In this document: positions 1-9,314 of the stretch, one piece after another
How the letters are laid out: the number at the start of each line of letters is the position of its first letter
Numbering within the stretch: position 1 is the first letter of the stretch
Assembly (NCBI GenBank): GCA_903939735.1
Contig: CAJAIA010000041.1
Location: forward strand, 1 to 64,000
Length of the DNA: 64,000 nucleotides
Source: an uncultured Ignavibacteria bacterium
GTDB lineage: Bacteria; Bacteroidota; Ignavibacteria; Kapaibacteriales; Kapaibacteriaceae
Direction of reading: 5' to 3'
Notes under the pieces: generated by a model
Database searches by the model: none
Seen by the model: only the letters and a program-made list of their open reading frames with translations
Told to the model about the DNA's origin: nothing
Made by a program: the position numbers and the translations under genes

Positions 1-542
1 CCGTTATCACTTCGGATATGCTCTGGCGTGCCATGCTCAACAAAGAGATCTGTCAGCAGGTCGAGTACATCCGAGGCTCTTATCCTGCGTGCTACGTGAC
101 ATGCCAGTGCTTGGTGTGTATACTCATCGATGACATTGAGCGTCCTGAACTTGCGCCCGTCGCTGGTCTGATCTGTGACGAAGTCATAGCTCCAAACATG
201 GTTCTTGTGTTCCGCACGCAAACGGACGACCGATCCATCTGAGAGGAACAGCCGAGCACGCTTGGGTTGCATATCTGACATCGCCCCATCTATCACGATC
301 AATCACCAGCTTTGACGAGCAAGAGCACTCGTTGTGCGGTTGCGAAGACACATTGAGCCCACTACATGCGATGAAGGGGGCACTTCTCTCTCCACTGAAC
401 TTCACTTTATTGCATGTGAAGAGCACTGCAATCTCTACATCAACCGCGATCTGCACTTCCGTGTGACGCTTCCGCCCCATACCGGGATCGCTTCGAGAAG
501 CAAGCTATCGTTTCAGTTGGTAGTGATGTGGGGAGCAGGTCA
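1..542 (-). mobile_element. IS3-family insertion sequence fragment (OrfB DDE core plus left-end sequence), runs off the left window edge
   Basis: Minus-strand translation of ~282..1 reads QPKRARLFLSDGSVVRLRAEHKNHVWSYDFVTDQTSDGRKFRTLNVIDEYTHQALACHVARRIRASDVLDLLTDLFVEHGTPEHIRSDNG, an IS3 OrfB/rve core (WSYDF and SDNG motifs). The right end at 542 reads TGACCTGCTCCC on the minus strand, followed inward by an OrfA-like start MGRKRHTEVQIA (minus, from 480). Confidence 0.85.
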
Positions 543-714
543 CGATCATCTTCCAAACGTCATTCAAGGAATTGTTTATGAAGATGGACTGATGAAAATG
601 GCCGCTTAATTCAAGCAACCACAGGACGCCTCATCTACACCATTTGGATGCTTCCCCTTACTTCCCTACCTTTTCTCCTCATACGCTAGCAATTTCATAC
701 TGGGGGCATATATC

Positions 715-1680
715 ATGCGGGAATTCATTAACAAATCGGGCCTTGCTTCACTCGGCATCATCACTTCACTAATATTTAGTGTGACCTCGGCCAGTGCACA
801 GATTCCCTGCTATCCGCGCTTCGATTCGGAGTATTATACCTTCAGTTTACCGACACAATATCCACCATTGGTGACTAGCATGCCATTGAATGTGTTGGTG
901 GGCCATATTGCCTTGGATAGTTTGTGTACCGTCAAGACACACACGGAAATAGAGACATTCTTTCAAACGAGAACATCTTGGGATGACACGCTTCGATATG
1001 CTGCCAAGTACATGTTGACATTGGTGGATTACAATCCGGTACTTCTCAGACTGACCCGAGGTGGGTCCGCCTCATACAATAGTCTAGTCAATGTATATCG
1101 CGACTACCTTGTCCAGTTGGCCAGTGGGCTGTCAGCTCGGCAAAAACTTGACGAGGCCATTCTTGGAAGCGACTATATCCTCGTTGTCGATGTCACATCC
1201 GTGGCCGACGGATTCGACACATCGGCAGCGTTTGCGCAGAGCACACGCATCGTTCGATTCACCGTGGTAGACACCATTCTTGGACACGTGCTACCTGGGT
1301 GTTATTCGAGCGGAGGATCGGGCGCAACTATCCCCCCCGGATGCAACTGGTTCGACATAAGTCGCGAACACGTTGGCATCGGTCTCGAAAATGCGGGGCT
1401 ACCTTCAGACTCGAGCGCAATAACGTCGGCGATGCCAGGTAATGGAAAACAATACCTCGTATTCCTGCGTTTGAGCACGCTATGCCAGACGTCAACCTCA
1501 GCCTACATGACATTGATGCCTCTATATCCAATCAGCGCCAAATCCGGCATATTTGAAGTGACAGCCAATGCAATTTCTGATCCATCGAACCTCTTCGGGG
1601 CGGGCACCTCTCCGACGCTGTCGGTGGTAACCGCCGCCATCCGTGCACGCCTTACTACACTGCTCTCGCTGGGGAACTGA
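715..1680 (+). CDS. Secreted protein of unknown function
   Basis: 321 aa ORF with N-terminal signal peptide (ITSLIFSVTSASAQ); no recognised domain. Confidence 0.7.
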   Translation: MREFINKSGLASLGIITSLIFSVTSASAQIPCYPRFDSEYYTFSLPTQYPPLVTSMPLNVLVGHIALDSLCTVKTHTEIETFFQTRTSWDDTLRYAAKYMLTLVDYNPVLLRLTRGGSASYNSLVNVYRDYLVQLASGLSARQKLDEAILGSDYILVVDVTSVADGFDTSAAFAQSTRIVRFTVVDTILGHVLPGCYSSGGSGATIPPGCNWFDISREHVGIGLENAGLPSDSSAITSAMPGNGKQYLVFLRLSTLCQTSTSAYMTLMPLYPISAKSGIFEVTANAISDPSNLFGAGTSPTLSVVTAAIRARLTTLLSLGN

Positions 1681-1682
1681 CC

Positions 1683-2861
1683 GTGAGAACGCTGTGCATT
1701 ATATTCCTGGCTCTTACTGGGGTTGCCAATACATTTGGACAATGCGGCACGACTCAGGCCTGCCGCAACCAGAAGTTCCCCTACAGATTTTGCCCACTGG
1801 TCAACGGTGAGATTCAGGTTGTCTGTACGGACAATCCAACGAACGTCCCGGGCAAGAAACCTTTCCGAAACGTCCTTCCGATTTGTGCCCGCGTCATAAC
1901 GGGTCCTGACGATCCGCAAGAAGTGAAGATGAAGGACGCGAATGGTGTAGACGTTGTGGTATAGAGCCCAGCGCAATTACAAGCGGATCTCGATTTGGCC
2001 GTTGCCGCTTGGAATTGCCTATGTGGATTTACACAGCAGAACATGCAGGTATCGGAGTGCTGCACTGAGATCGTGTGGACCAGGAACACCCGTGACTTTT
2101 CTGCGATTAGTGCTGGCACGTTCCGCCTCGGCGAACAGCGCACCAGCGTGACCAAGACACCTCCTGATTTATGTGGCGAGTTAGGCTGTTATAAGGATGA
2201 AAATGGTGTACGTATCCCAATCGGCCTACATCGGATGTATTTGAACAATACCGATGATTTCCGGTCGCCCGTGGGAGCAGGTCCGTCTGCTACACGTATG
2301 CTGTATTCAGGACCTACCCTTCCGAAAGGACCTGGCAACGCGGCGCTTAACAATCTGACGCAGGTGTGGAGTTTACGCGATGTCCTTACGCACGAGCTTG
2401 GACACTGGGCGGGATTGCTGCATCCCGACGCGGAGAATCCTCCGAACTACACTCTTCTATGCGATCCTGTGGGAGCCCCTTCTGCTGGTTTGATGACCTC
2501 GACGACGAGCAGCGGAACCGAGCCCAAGGGTCTTTCGGACCAGGATAAGTGTCAGTTCATGCGCCTGTATTGTCCAACAATCACAGGTATCGAGGAAGAG
2601 ATACGATTAGTATACGCTACTAGGAAGATTGTAGCTGTTTCCATTCTTGACGTCTATAGGTGGAAAGTCGATGGATGTGATGGCAATGTCCTGCGGGCCT
2701 GGAGCGTGCGTGGCGAGGAACTACAGCCTCCAGTTTACAGCCAAGTAGACGATGGCTACGTAAACGTTTATTGCCATACCATGCCAAGAGGCGTTTTCGT
2801 CCTTTCTTTAACATGTACAGGCACGGAGGATATCCAGTACTGCCTCCTTCAAGTAGAATAG
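1683..2861 (+). pseudogene. Secreted metzincin-like zinc metalloprotease interrupted by an in-frame TAG at 1962-1964
   Basis: ORFs 1683-1964 and 1995-2861 are in the same frame; signal peptide in the first, HELGHWAGLLHP zinc motif and T9SS-like C-terminus in the second; sequence between is ...DVVV*SPAQLQADLDLAVAAWNC... Confidence 0.7.
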
Positions 2862-2890
2862 AACGACCTTCACGCGTCACCCTAACGTGG

Positions 2891-3282
2891 TGCCCTGCCC
2901 CCGTTTGTTAGTCCATCGGACGTGTTATACTCATGAGCACAACCTACATTCTTCTTGAAAGGCATGCCTTCCCGTCAATTGAAGCCGTTTGCCCGCGATG
3001 TACGAGCCCTTACGTGCAATGACGCCAACTGGGCTGCAAATACGACATCGCCCCTGCTTTCACGATCAACAACACTCGTTGTGGAGTTGCCAAGACACAT
3101 TGAGCCCACTAAATGCGATAAAGGGGGCACTTCTCTCTCCACTGAACGTCTAGTTATTGCATGTGAAGAGCACTGCAATATCTAAATCAAGCGCGATCTG
3201 CACATCCGTGTGACGCTTCCGCCCCATTCCGGGCTCTCTTCGCGAAGCAAGCTTTCGTTTCAGTTGGTAGTGGAGCAGGTCA
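2891..3282 (-). mobile_element. Internally deleted, non-autonomous IS3-like element (~392 bp)
   Basis: 3033-3282 is a diverged copy of 277-542 (e.g. AAGACACATTGAGCCCACTA...GGGGGCACTTCTCTCTCCACTGAAC...GTTTCAGTTGGTAGTG). Outer ends TGCCCTGCCCCC (2891, +) and TGACCTGCTCCA (3282, -) form imperfect terminal inverted repeats. No transposase core. Confidence 0.6.
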
Positions 3283-3302
3283 GGGGCATGTCATCGCAAT
3301 TT

Positions 3303-4568
3303 TTAGTTCGTAACAACAAAGAATCGTGTAAAATCGCGTCCGCTGCTGGTTCTCACTTTGACTGAGTACATTCCAGATGATAAACTGCTCGTGGGAATCA
3401 GCCAGTCTGAGAATGGAGCAGAAGGTCCATTGCCACTATGAACCAGCTTGCCTGTATTGTCAAAGATGAAGACCGTACTCTGAGCTGCCTCTACTCCGCT
3501 TAAAGTGATTCGAACCGCGTTATCACCCTGAGCAGTTTCGACCGTAAGGACAGCCCGATCTGATAAAGAACGTTCTGCTTTCACGCTCTGTTTTGCAAAT
3601 GATGGATCTTCTAATGTGGAAATCCACCACAGCGTATCTTGTCGGTGATAACTGTTGCAATTCGAGCTGAATCGAGTGTCTGGAAGGCTACCAAGGTATG
3701 CATTGTATGCGTTTTCAAACCCAGAAGGCCAACTTCGTAATCCGATAAGAGTTGCCGTGCAGCCGTTGAGCGCCAATGCTGCCGCGTGTGCGACTAGTAA
3801 AGATTGCATTTGAGCGGCACCCACAGTATCATTGGTGAGTGAGTCCAACCAACGAGGATATTGGTTAGGGAATGCCCTATCTGGCTCTTGTTCGTAGAGA
3901 TATCCGAGATTGTAGTCCATGGCAAACTTGCGATGAACAATCCCGGCTGCAGTTGCGCCATATCTGTACGGCACTGCCCGAACGAATGCAACTCTGCCAT
4001 TACAACTATCGGGGATTGGGACCATTCTTATGCTTACATCCGGCGCTGTGCCATACCGCAGTGCTATCGGGTTTGGACCACCATCATGCACTCCAACCGA
4101 GTCCATCGTTGCAAGCACGGTGCCGGTAGCAGAATCTACGAGTTCTAGGAGAAAGACAGTCGTGTCTAACAATCGTCCCGTTCCTGTTGTCCATCTGACG
4201 TCAGACCAGCTATGAGTTACAAGACTTTTAATGTCGGCCTGGGGCAGCGAGCCAATTCTGTTGCTCGTAAACAGTCTAAAGAACTTCAAACTCGATGTGA
4301 TCGGTATCGTAAAGTTTCGAGTTTGAGCCGTGTTGTAGAAGGATACTATTCGACCTTTCAGAGAGTCTTCTGAGATTGAAGAACGGCCATCGGACAGCCA
4401 CTCTGCAACTGTCAGCGACAAGAAAATCGGGTGCGCGGTGTCCGAACTCACAACAGAGAATTCACCTACTGTGTATTCTACTTGGACGGAGTCGAACGTG
4501 TTAGTGTAGGAGATGTACCAGTTATGGCGCGCCCACTCTCTGCTAACGCTCGGCCGAATCTCCAGTTA
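3303..4568 (-). pseudogene. 5'-truncated T9SS-cargo-like secreted protein remnant
   Basis: C-terminus (VFIFDNTGKLVHSGN...SLSSGMYSVKVRTSSGRDFTRFFVVTN) is a T9SS sorting-domain type. Frame is open upstream of the ORF start to about 4568 (EIRPSVSREWARHNWYISYTNTFDSVQVEYTVGEFSVV...) but shows no signal peptide before a stop. Confidence 0.55.
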
Positions 4569-4590
4569 GGGGGCTCGGAGTCTTCAGTAT

Positions 4591-5751
4591 CTAGACCAAA
4601 CGTACACTGGCGATCTCTCTCAAAGGAAGTGCTGTGATCTTGTCGGACAATGCATAGCGTAGTGTTCCGGGATACACTACCCACAGGTGCTCAAGTTGGA
4701 GATCATCAAGTGCAACATGCATGGACTTCGTTGTCCTTGGAGCATCGGTACACTTGAATTCAAATCCCCAGCGCTTACCTCGTCGTAGGAGAAGCAGATC
4801 GAGTTCAGCTCCTCGCTGTGTGCCGTAGAAATAGGCGTCACGCTGGCCGTGAACAGCGAGTGTCTGCTCTAATGCAAATCCCTCCCAGCTTGCACCATAG
4901 CGTGGATGGGTGCGCAGCTCAAGCATTTCACCGATGCCTAGCAGGTGATGAAGTACGCCGCTATCGCGCACAAATATCTTTGGTGATTTAACGAGTCGTT
5001 TGCCCAGGTTCTCGTACCATGGTGGAAGCACACGCACCATAAACGTGCCGGCCAGCAAATCACGGTAGTGGTTCACTGCCGTTTGACTCAAATCCATTGA
5101 GCGAGCGATCTCAGATGCATTCCACGTTTGCCCGTGATAGTGCGATAGCATCCGCCAGAACCGGCCCAGGGCCTCAGGTGCTACTCTGGAGCCCAGTCCA
5201 GGGATGTCTCGCTCGAGAAATGTCCGAGTAAAACTTTCCATCCACCGATCCCACCCATCGCGCGACGAGGCCTGAAACGCACTTGGGAACCCGCCTCTAA
5301 GCCAAAGGTGATCTTGGGCATCAGGGCCTACTTCAGATAAAGAAAATCCCGAGACGTCCACAAACTGAATCCGTCCAGCCAGAGTCTCTGACACACCCTT
5401 GATGAGTTCCCATGAGGCACTGCCCAAGAGGAGGAACACCGCGTTGCGTTTAGGATCATCGCACAGTGGACGTAATAGCTCGAACAATTCTGGCAAACGC
5501 TGTACCTCATCCAGAACAACTAAACCGCTTTGGTCAGACAACAGCTTTTCTGGCGTGGCCCGCAAGGCCTCTCGAGTCTCTGACCTTTCGAGATCGAAGA
5601 CAACCGTTTGTCCTGCCCAACCAGCTGCCACCTGTGCTGCAAGTGTTGTTTTGCCTACTTGTCTTGCACCCAATAATGCCACTACCGGCGACTCGGACAA
5701 TCTCACCCGGATTGATTCAAGGTAGTCAGTTCGTTCAATAGATTGTAGCAT
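4591..5751 (-). CDS. ATP-binding protein, AAA_14 / DUF4143 type
   Basis: MLQSIERTDYLESIRVRLSESPVVALLGARQVGKTTLAAQ (Walker A), LVVLDEVQRLP (Walker B), C-terminal FEFKCTDAP typical of DUF4143 ATPases. Confidence 0.85.
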   Translation of the reverse strand: MLQSIERTDYLESIRVRLSESPVVALLGARQVGKTTLAAQVAAGWAGQTVVFDLERSETREALRATPEKLLSDQSGLVVLDEVQRLPELFELLRPLCDDPKRNAVFLLLGSASWELIKGVSETLAGRIQFVDVSGFSLSEVGPDAQDHLWLRGGFPSAFQASSRDGWDRWMESFTRTFLERDIPGLGSRVAPEALGRFWRMLSHYHGQTWNASEIARSMDLSQTAVNHYRDLLAGTFMVRVLPPWYENLGKRLVKSPKIFVRDSGVLHHLLGIGEMLELRTHPRYGASWEGFALEQTLAVHGQRDAYFYGTQRGAELDLLLLRRGKRWGFEFKCTDAPRTTKSMHVALDDLQLEHLWVVYPGTLRYALSDKITALPLREIASVRLV

Positions 5752-5961
5752 ATTGCTCCTTATGTTGTGCAATATACTACAATTGTGGGAGTCTTCAGCA
5801 ACCACCCACCCTCAACTTTATCATCAAGAACGATTCACATCATGCGCGATAGCATGCTCACGCGCGACCTTCAAACACGGCTGTCAATGCAGATGTATAC
5901 TCAGTCCACCACTAGCACACTAGCACGGGCGAAGCCATCGGGGAGAGCTGAGGAGCTGAGC

Positions 5962-6170
5962 GTAGGTCCCTCGCAAAGCCTCGGGATGACGCCGCGTCGC
6001 GATTATTTTTAAAAGAGAAAGGCGAGCACCATCATGGATGGTGCTTGCCTTTCTTCTCTACGTACCTGCGAGCCGTTGCGTCATCCCGAGGAGCGGAGCG
6101 ACGAGGGACCTGCGTCATCCTGAGGAGGTAGGGTCGAGGCCATGCCTCGACCTTTCCGACGAGGGACCTA
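5962..6170. repeat. Intergenic palindromic repeat block with internal hairpin
   Basis: AGGTCCCTCG...CGGGATGACG (5964-5991) is inversely repeated as CGTCATCCCGAG...CGAGGGACCT (6079-6111), then partly again at 6114-6170. Confidence 0.6.
6014..6057. terminator. Strong stem-loop, possible bidirectional terminator
   Basis: AGAGAAAGGCGAGCACCATC-ATG-GATGGTGCTTGCCTTTCTTCT. Confidence 0.65.
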
Positions 6171-6416
6171 TAGGAGTTTTCGCGGAATGTGATCACTTGC
6201 GTTTGCAATCCATATAGTGAAGTGGTCAGTCACGTGCGGAATGACATGGTCAACGCGAGCGAAATCTCCTCGCAGTTCACGCCAAACTGTCTCTGGGTTC
6301 GAAGCCCCGAATAGGGCCAAATACCGTCAGTATCGGCGTCAGTAAGCGACCGTCAGTAAATGGAAGGGGCTTTACAGTAAGCGATTGCGGGATTTCTTCC
6401 GAGTCCCTGCGGGGTC

Positions 6417-6458
6417 ACAAAAGCCCTGCTGCACATCGTGTAGCAGGGCTTTTGTTTT
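6417..6458. terminator. Stem-loop terminator
   Basis: CAAAAGCCCTGCT-GCACATCGTGT-AGCAGGGCTTTTGTTTTT. Confidence 0.75.
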
Positions 6459-6497
6459 TCAGACATGATTGGCTGCGGCGGGAGGTGTCGAGCCGTA

Positions 6498-7052
6498 TCA
6501 ACCCAAACGCTTCTTCAGCTTCCCGTAGGCTTCTGGCACCTTGCTTGAGGCAACATCTTCCAGATAGAAGATCCAGCCGTCAATGTATCCGCCATCCCCG
6601 TCGTCCATTGGTCCGAAATACGCAAGCTTCACTCCACGATCTGCATATAAACGATACAGCTCCTCCGAGACAGTATTCGCAACCATGATCGAACCAGCAC
6701 GTGAGATGATGTTGCCAAACATGTGAGCCGACAGCTCCAACCGCTCACGAAATCTTCGTCGTGTTGCATCAAGCCACAACGTCCCTAGCTCATATGTGTC
6801 AAGTCCTTGTGCTCGCGCACAGAAGTGGTCGGCTATCTCTTTGGGGATGTAACTGAGCGTTCTATAATCCTGCTTTACGTTAATGCTGTATCCGGCGAAG
6901 GGCTGGCCCTCCTCATCACGGAACAGATACACCTCTTCGCAGTTGCGCAGAAAGTCGATACTCAGGATGCCGGCTCCATAAGCCTGCGCATAGCACTCGA
7001 CAAAGGTTATGAAATCTTCTTCGTCCGTTATGCGGCAAGCACTGGTTGTCAT
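6498..7052 (-). CDS. Hypothetical protein, possibly GNAT-like acyltransferase
   Basis: 184 aa ORF overlapping the upstream CAT-like gene by ATGA; weak GNAT-like layout (FAGYSINVKQDYRTLSYIPKE...ELGTLWLDATRRRFRERL...LYRLYADRGVKLAYFGPMD). Confidence 0.55.
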   Translation of the reverse strand: MTTSACRITDEEDFITFVECYAQAYGAGILSIDFLRNCEEVYLFRDEEGQPFAGYSINVKQDYRTLSYIPKEIADHFCARAQGLDTYELGTLWLDATRRRFRERLELSAHMFGNIISRAGSIMVANTVSEELYRLYADRGVKLAYFGPMDDGDGGYIDGWIFYLEDVASSKVPEAYGKLKKRLG

Positions 7053-7738
7053 AGAGCGGTACTTTCAAACAATGATTGATACTCACGTTGAATCAGAGTT
7101 GGGTCGTCGAGATGACACTGCACGTTGTGAACAAGATGTCCAACATGGTATCCATCCATCAGAGCATGGTGCACCTGCAAGCTAATGGCCAGCTTCATCC
7201 GACCAGCCTCTTCTTGGATTTTACCAACAATGAATCCTGGTATAGAGGCTAGTCGTCGAGCAAAAGGGAGTTGTGCAGCAGAGTGTGTCGTCCAAGGATT
7301 CGTCGTGATAAACAATCTGCCAAGATCGTTACCTCGAGGGGGCATCTCGATCCCACTGCGGACGCGTTCTTGGATTGCCACGTTCTCGTTGTAGTCATCA
7401 GCGAACCTGTCGGTATAGACACCTTGCATGAACTCTAAGATCCTATCCGGTTTCAATACCGTGAGCACAGGTACAACCTTATCGTACTCAACAACTACAT
7501 CGTCATGGATGCGATGTCGAAACTCAGCAATGTGGTTTGCTGCCCGTGTGAGGATGAATCCTATTGTAAGTGAAAACTTGAGATTGTTCTCACGACAGAA
7601 CTTTTTGAGTTCTGTGACGTCGAACTGAATCGTCTTGTAAATCAGCGGGTTGTCAAATGCACAGAAGTAATCGAACCAGTCTTTCCTGGCATAGGACTGC
7701 ATATCGATAGCGGTTGCTGTGGGGGCTGAGTTTATCAT
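7049..7738 (-). CDS. Chloramphenicol acetyltransferase-family acyltransferase
   Basis: 229 aa with QVHHALMDGYHVG (CAT catalytic HHxxxDG) and CAT-type N-terminus (RKDWFDYFCAFDNPLIYKTIQFDVTEL). Confidence 0.85.
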   Translation of the reverse strand: MINSAPTATAIDMQSYARKDWFDYFCAFDNPLIYKTIQFDVTELKKFCRENNLKFSLTIGFILTRAANHIAEFRHRIHDDVVVEYDKVVPVLTVLKPDRILEFMQGVYTDRFADDYNENVAIQERVRSGIEMPPRGNDLGRLFITTNPWTTHSAAQLPFARRLASIPGFIVGKIQEEAGRMKLAISLQVHHALMDGYHVGHLVHNVQCHLDDPTLIQREYQSLFESTAL

Positions 7739-7751
7739 GCTCTCTCCTTCG

Positions 7752-7771
7752 TATCAGTATATTTACTGATA
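7752..7771. promoter_or_regulatory. Perfect 20-bp palindromic operator candidate in divergent promoter
   Basis: TATCAGTA-TATT-TACTGATA between divergent CAT-like and ferredoxin genes. Confidence 0.6.
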
Positions 7772-7825
7772 ATTCAGAAGGGCACAAACATCCTTCATGT
7801 TTTTTTGTGTGATCATAGCTCCACA

Positions 7826-8062
7826 ATGAACAACGAACAATCACCGAGCCATATCATTTCGATCAACCCCGATCGATGCCAAGGTCACAGCCGCTGCTGC
7901 ATGCTCGCACCCGAACTCTTCGACTCAGACGATCTCGGCTATGGTCTGGTAAGGGGCGAGGGTATCGTCCCCAATGAACTATTGGACAAGGCCAAGCTCG
8001 CGGTAGCGAACTGCCCAGAGTTTGCCATTGTGATCAAGAGAACCGAACAACCAAGTACATGA
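7826..8062 (+). CDS. P450-type ferredoxin (single Fe-S cluster)
   Basis: INPDRCQGHSRCCMLAPELFDSDDLGYG...AVANCPEFAIVI: P450-partner ferredoxin signature with CXXHXXC...CP. Confidence 0.85.
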   Translation: MNNEQSPSHIISINPDRCQGHSRCCMLAPELFDSDDLGYGLVRGEGIVPNELLDKAKLAVANCPEFAIVIKRTEQPST

Positions 8063-8102
8063 TGTCCGAAACGACATGAATTCCCCGAATTCCTGACACA
8101 CC

Positions 8103-9314
8103 ATGCGACCACCTGTAACAGACTGGGAAATCGATTTTGATCACTTGGACCCGCATTGGTCTGAGAATCTGTATGCGCTTTGGAGTCAGCTACGCCAAAC
8201 ATGTACCGTAGCCACGTCTCAGCGCTTTGAGGGTGGCGCCTATCTACCATTGCGGTATCAGGACATACACGACATCGCCTACGACACAGAGCATTTCTCA
8301 TCGCGACTAATGGTCGTTCGCGGACAGAAGTTGCCGGTTTCTGGCATGCCCCCTGTTACGTCGGACCCACCTGAACACACACCCGCTCGCCGATTGATTT
8401 TGCCTCCGTTTGCACCAAAGGAGATTGCAAAGCTCGAACCACGCATCCGCGAGATTGTTGTGTCACTGCTCGATGCACTGGAGGGACGTGATGTAGTTGA
8501 TGCCTCCTCTGAGTTTGCGCGAGAAATCCCAGTGCTCATGACAACAGATATGCTTGATGTGGATCCGTCTGATGCCCTGTTGTTTCGTCATTGGATCCAG
8601 GCACTTGGCACCGACAGTGTTTCCTCGATAGAGCCTGCAATGAAAGCCGGCGAAGAGGTAGAAGAGTACTTTGGTCGATACATGCGGGATCGTCGTGCGA
8701 ACCCTGGCAATGACCTCATCTCGTACCTCGTTCAAGCCGAGTTAGACGGCCAGCCCCTTACCGACCTCCACATCATCGGCACACTCACGTTGATCATGGT
8801 CGCTGGTACAGAAACAACGTGGAGTGCGCTTGGTTCTGCATTGTGGCATCTAGCAACACATCCGGACGACCGACGTCGACTCACCGCCGAACCAGAGCTT
8901 ATCCCAACAGCAATCGAAGAGTTCTTGCGCGCCTACGCTCCTGTTACGATGGCCCGCGAAGTGGTCAAGGAGACAACAGTTGGCGGATGTCCGTATTCAA
9001 GGGGCGGACAGGTCTTACTATCATTCGCTGCTGCTAACCGCGACCCTGCTAGGTTTGAAAACCCAGACCAAGTGATAATCGATCGCAAGCTTAATCCACA
9101 TGCTGCATTTGGTCTTGGACGTCACCGGTGCCTTGGCTCAAACCTTGCCCGTCTCGAGATGACAATTGCCATCGAAGAATGGCTCAAGCGCTTTCCAGAT
9201 TTCGAGCTCGTGGCCGATAAGCCCGTTGTCAGATCTGAGGGTCAATTGCATGGAGTAAAGGAGCTGTGGGTAACATTGCCGACATTCGCGCCAAGACATC
9301 CAGGCTTGAGGTAG
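8103..9314 (+). CDS. Cytochrome P450
   Basis: I-helix AGTETTW, ExxR (EEFLRAYAPVTMAREV), heme-binding FGLGRHRCLGSNLAR. Confidence 0.95.
   Translation: MRPPVTDWEIDFDHLDPHWSENLYALWSQLRQTCTVATSQRFEGGAYLPLRYQDIHDIAYDTEHFSSRLMVVRGQKLPVSGMPPVTSDPPEHTPARRLILPPFAPKEIAKLEPRIREIVVSLLDALEGRDVVDASSEFAREIPVLMTTDMLDVDPSDALLFRHWIQALGTDSVSSIEPAMKAGEEVEEYFGRYMRDRRANPGNDLISYLVQAELDGQPLTDLHIIGTLTLIMVAGTETTWSALGSALWHLATHPDDRRRLTAEPELIPTAIEEFLRAYAPVTMAREVVKETTVGGCPYSRGGQVLLSFAAANRDPARFENPDQVIIDRKLNPHAAFGLGRHRCLGSNLARLEMTIAIEEWLKRFPDFELVADKPVVRSEGQLHGVKELWVTLPTFAPRHPGLR

Noticed and set aside
334-609. 91-aa plus-strand ORF in the repeat
   Set aside because: Lies over the IS-derived repeat and antisense to the transposase-derived frame; no homologous frame kept in the second copy beyond the repeat itself.
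4591-5751. Anti-phage defence ATPase
   Set aside because: DUF4143/AAA_14 proteins are widespread with uncertain function; no defence partner gene adjacent.
6288-6420. tRNA-like fragments (CTGGGTTCGAAGCCCC near 6295; TTCCGAGTCCCTGCGGGGTCAC near 6400) suggesting a tRNA or att site
   Set aside because: No full cloverleaf or acceptor stem could be built and no integrase gene is present; left as chance similarity.
7049-7738. Chloramphenicol resistance gene
   Set aside because: The catalytic motif supports the CAT fold only; cluster context suggests another acyl acceptor, so resistance is not claimed.
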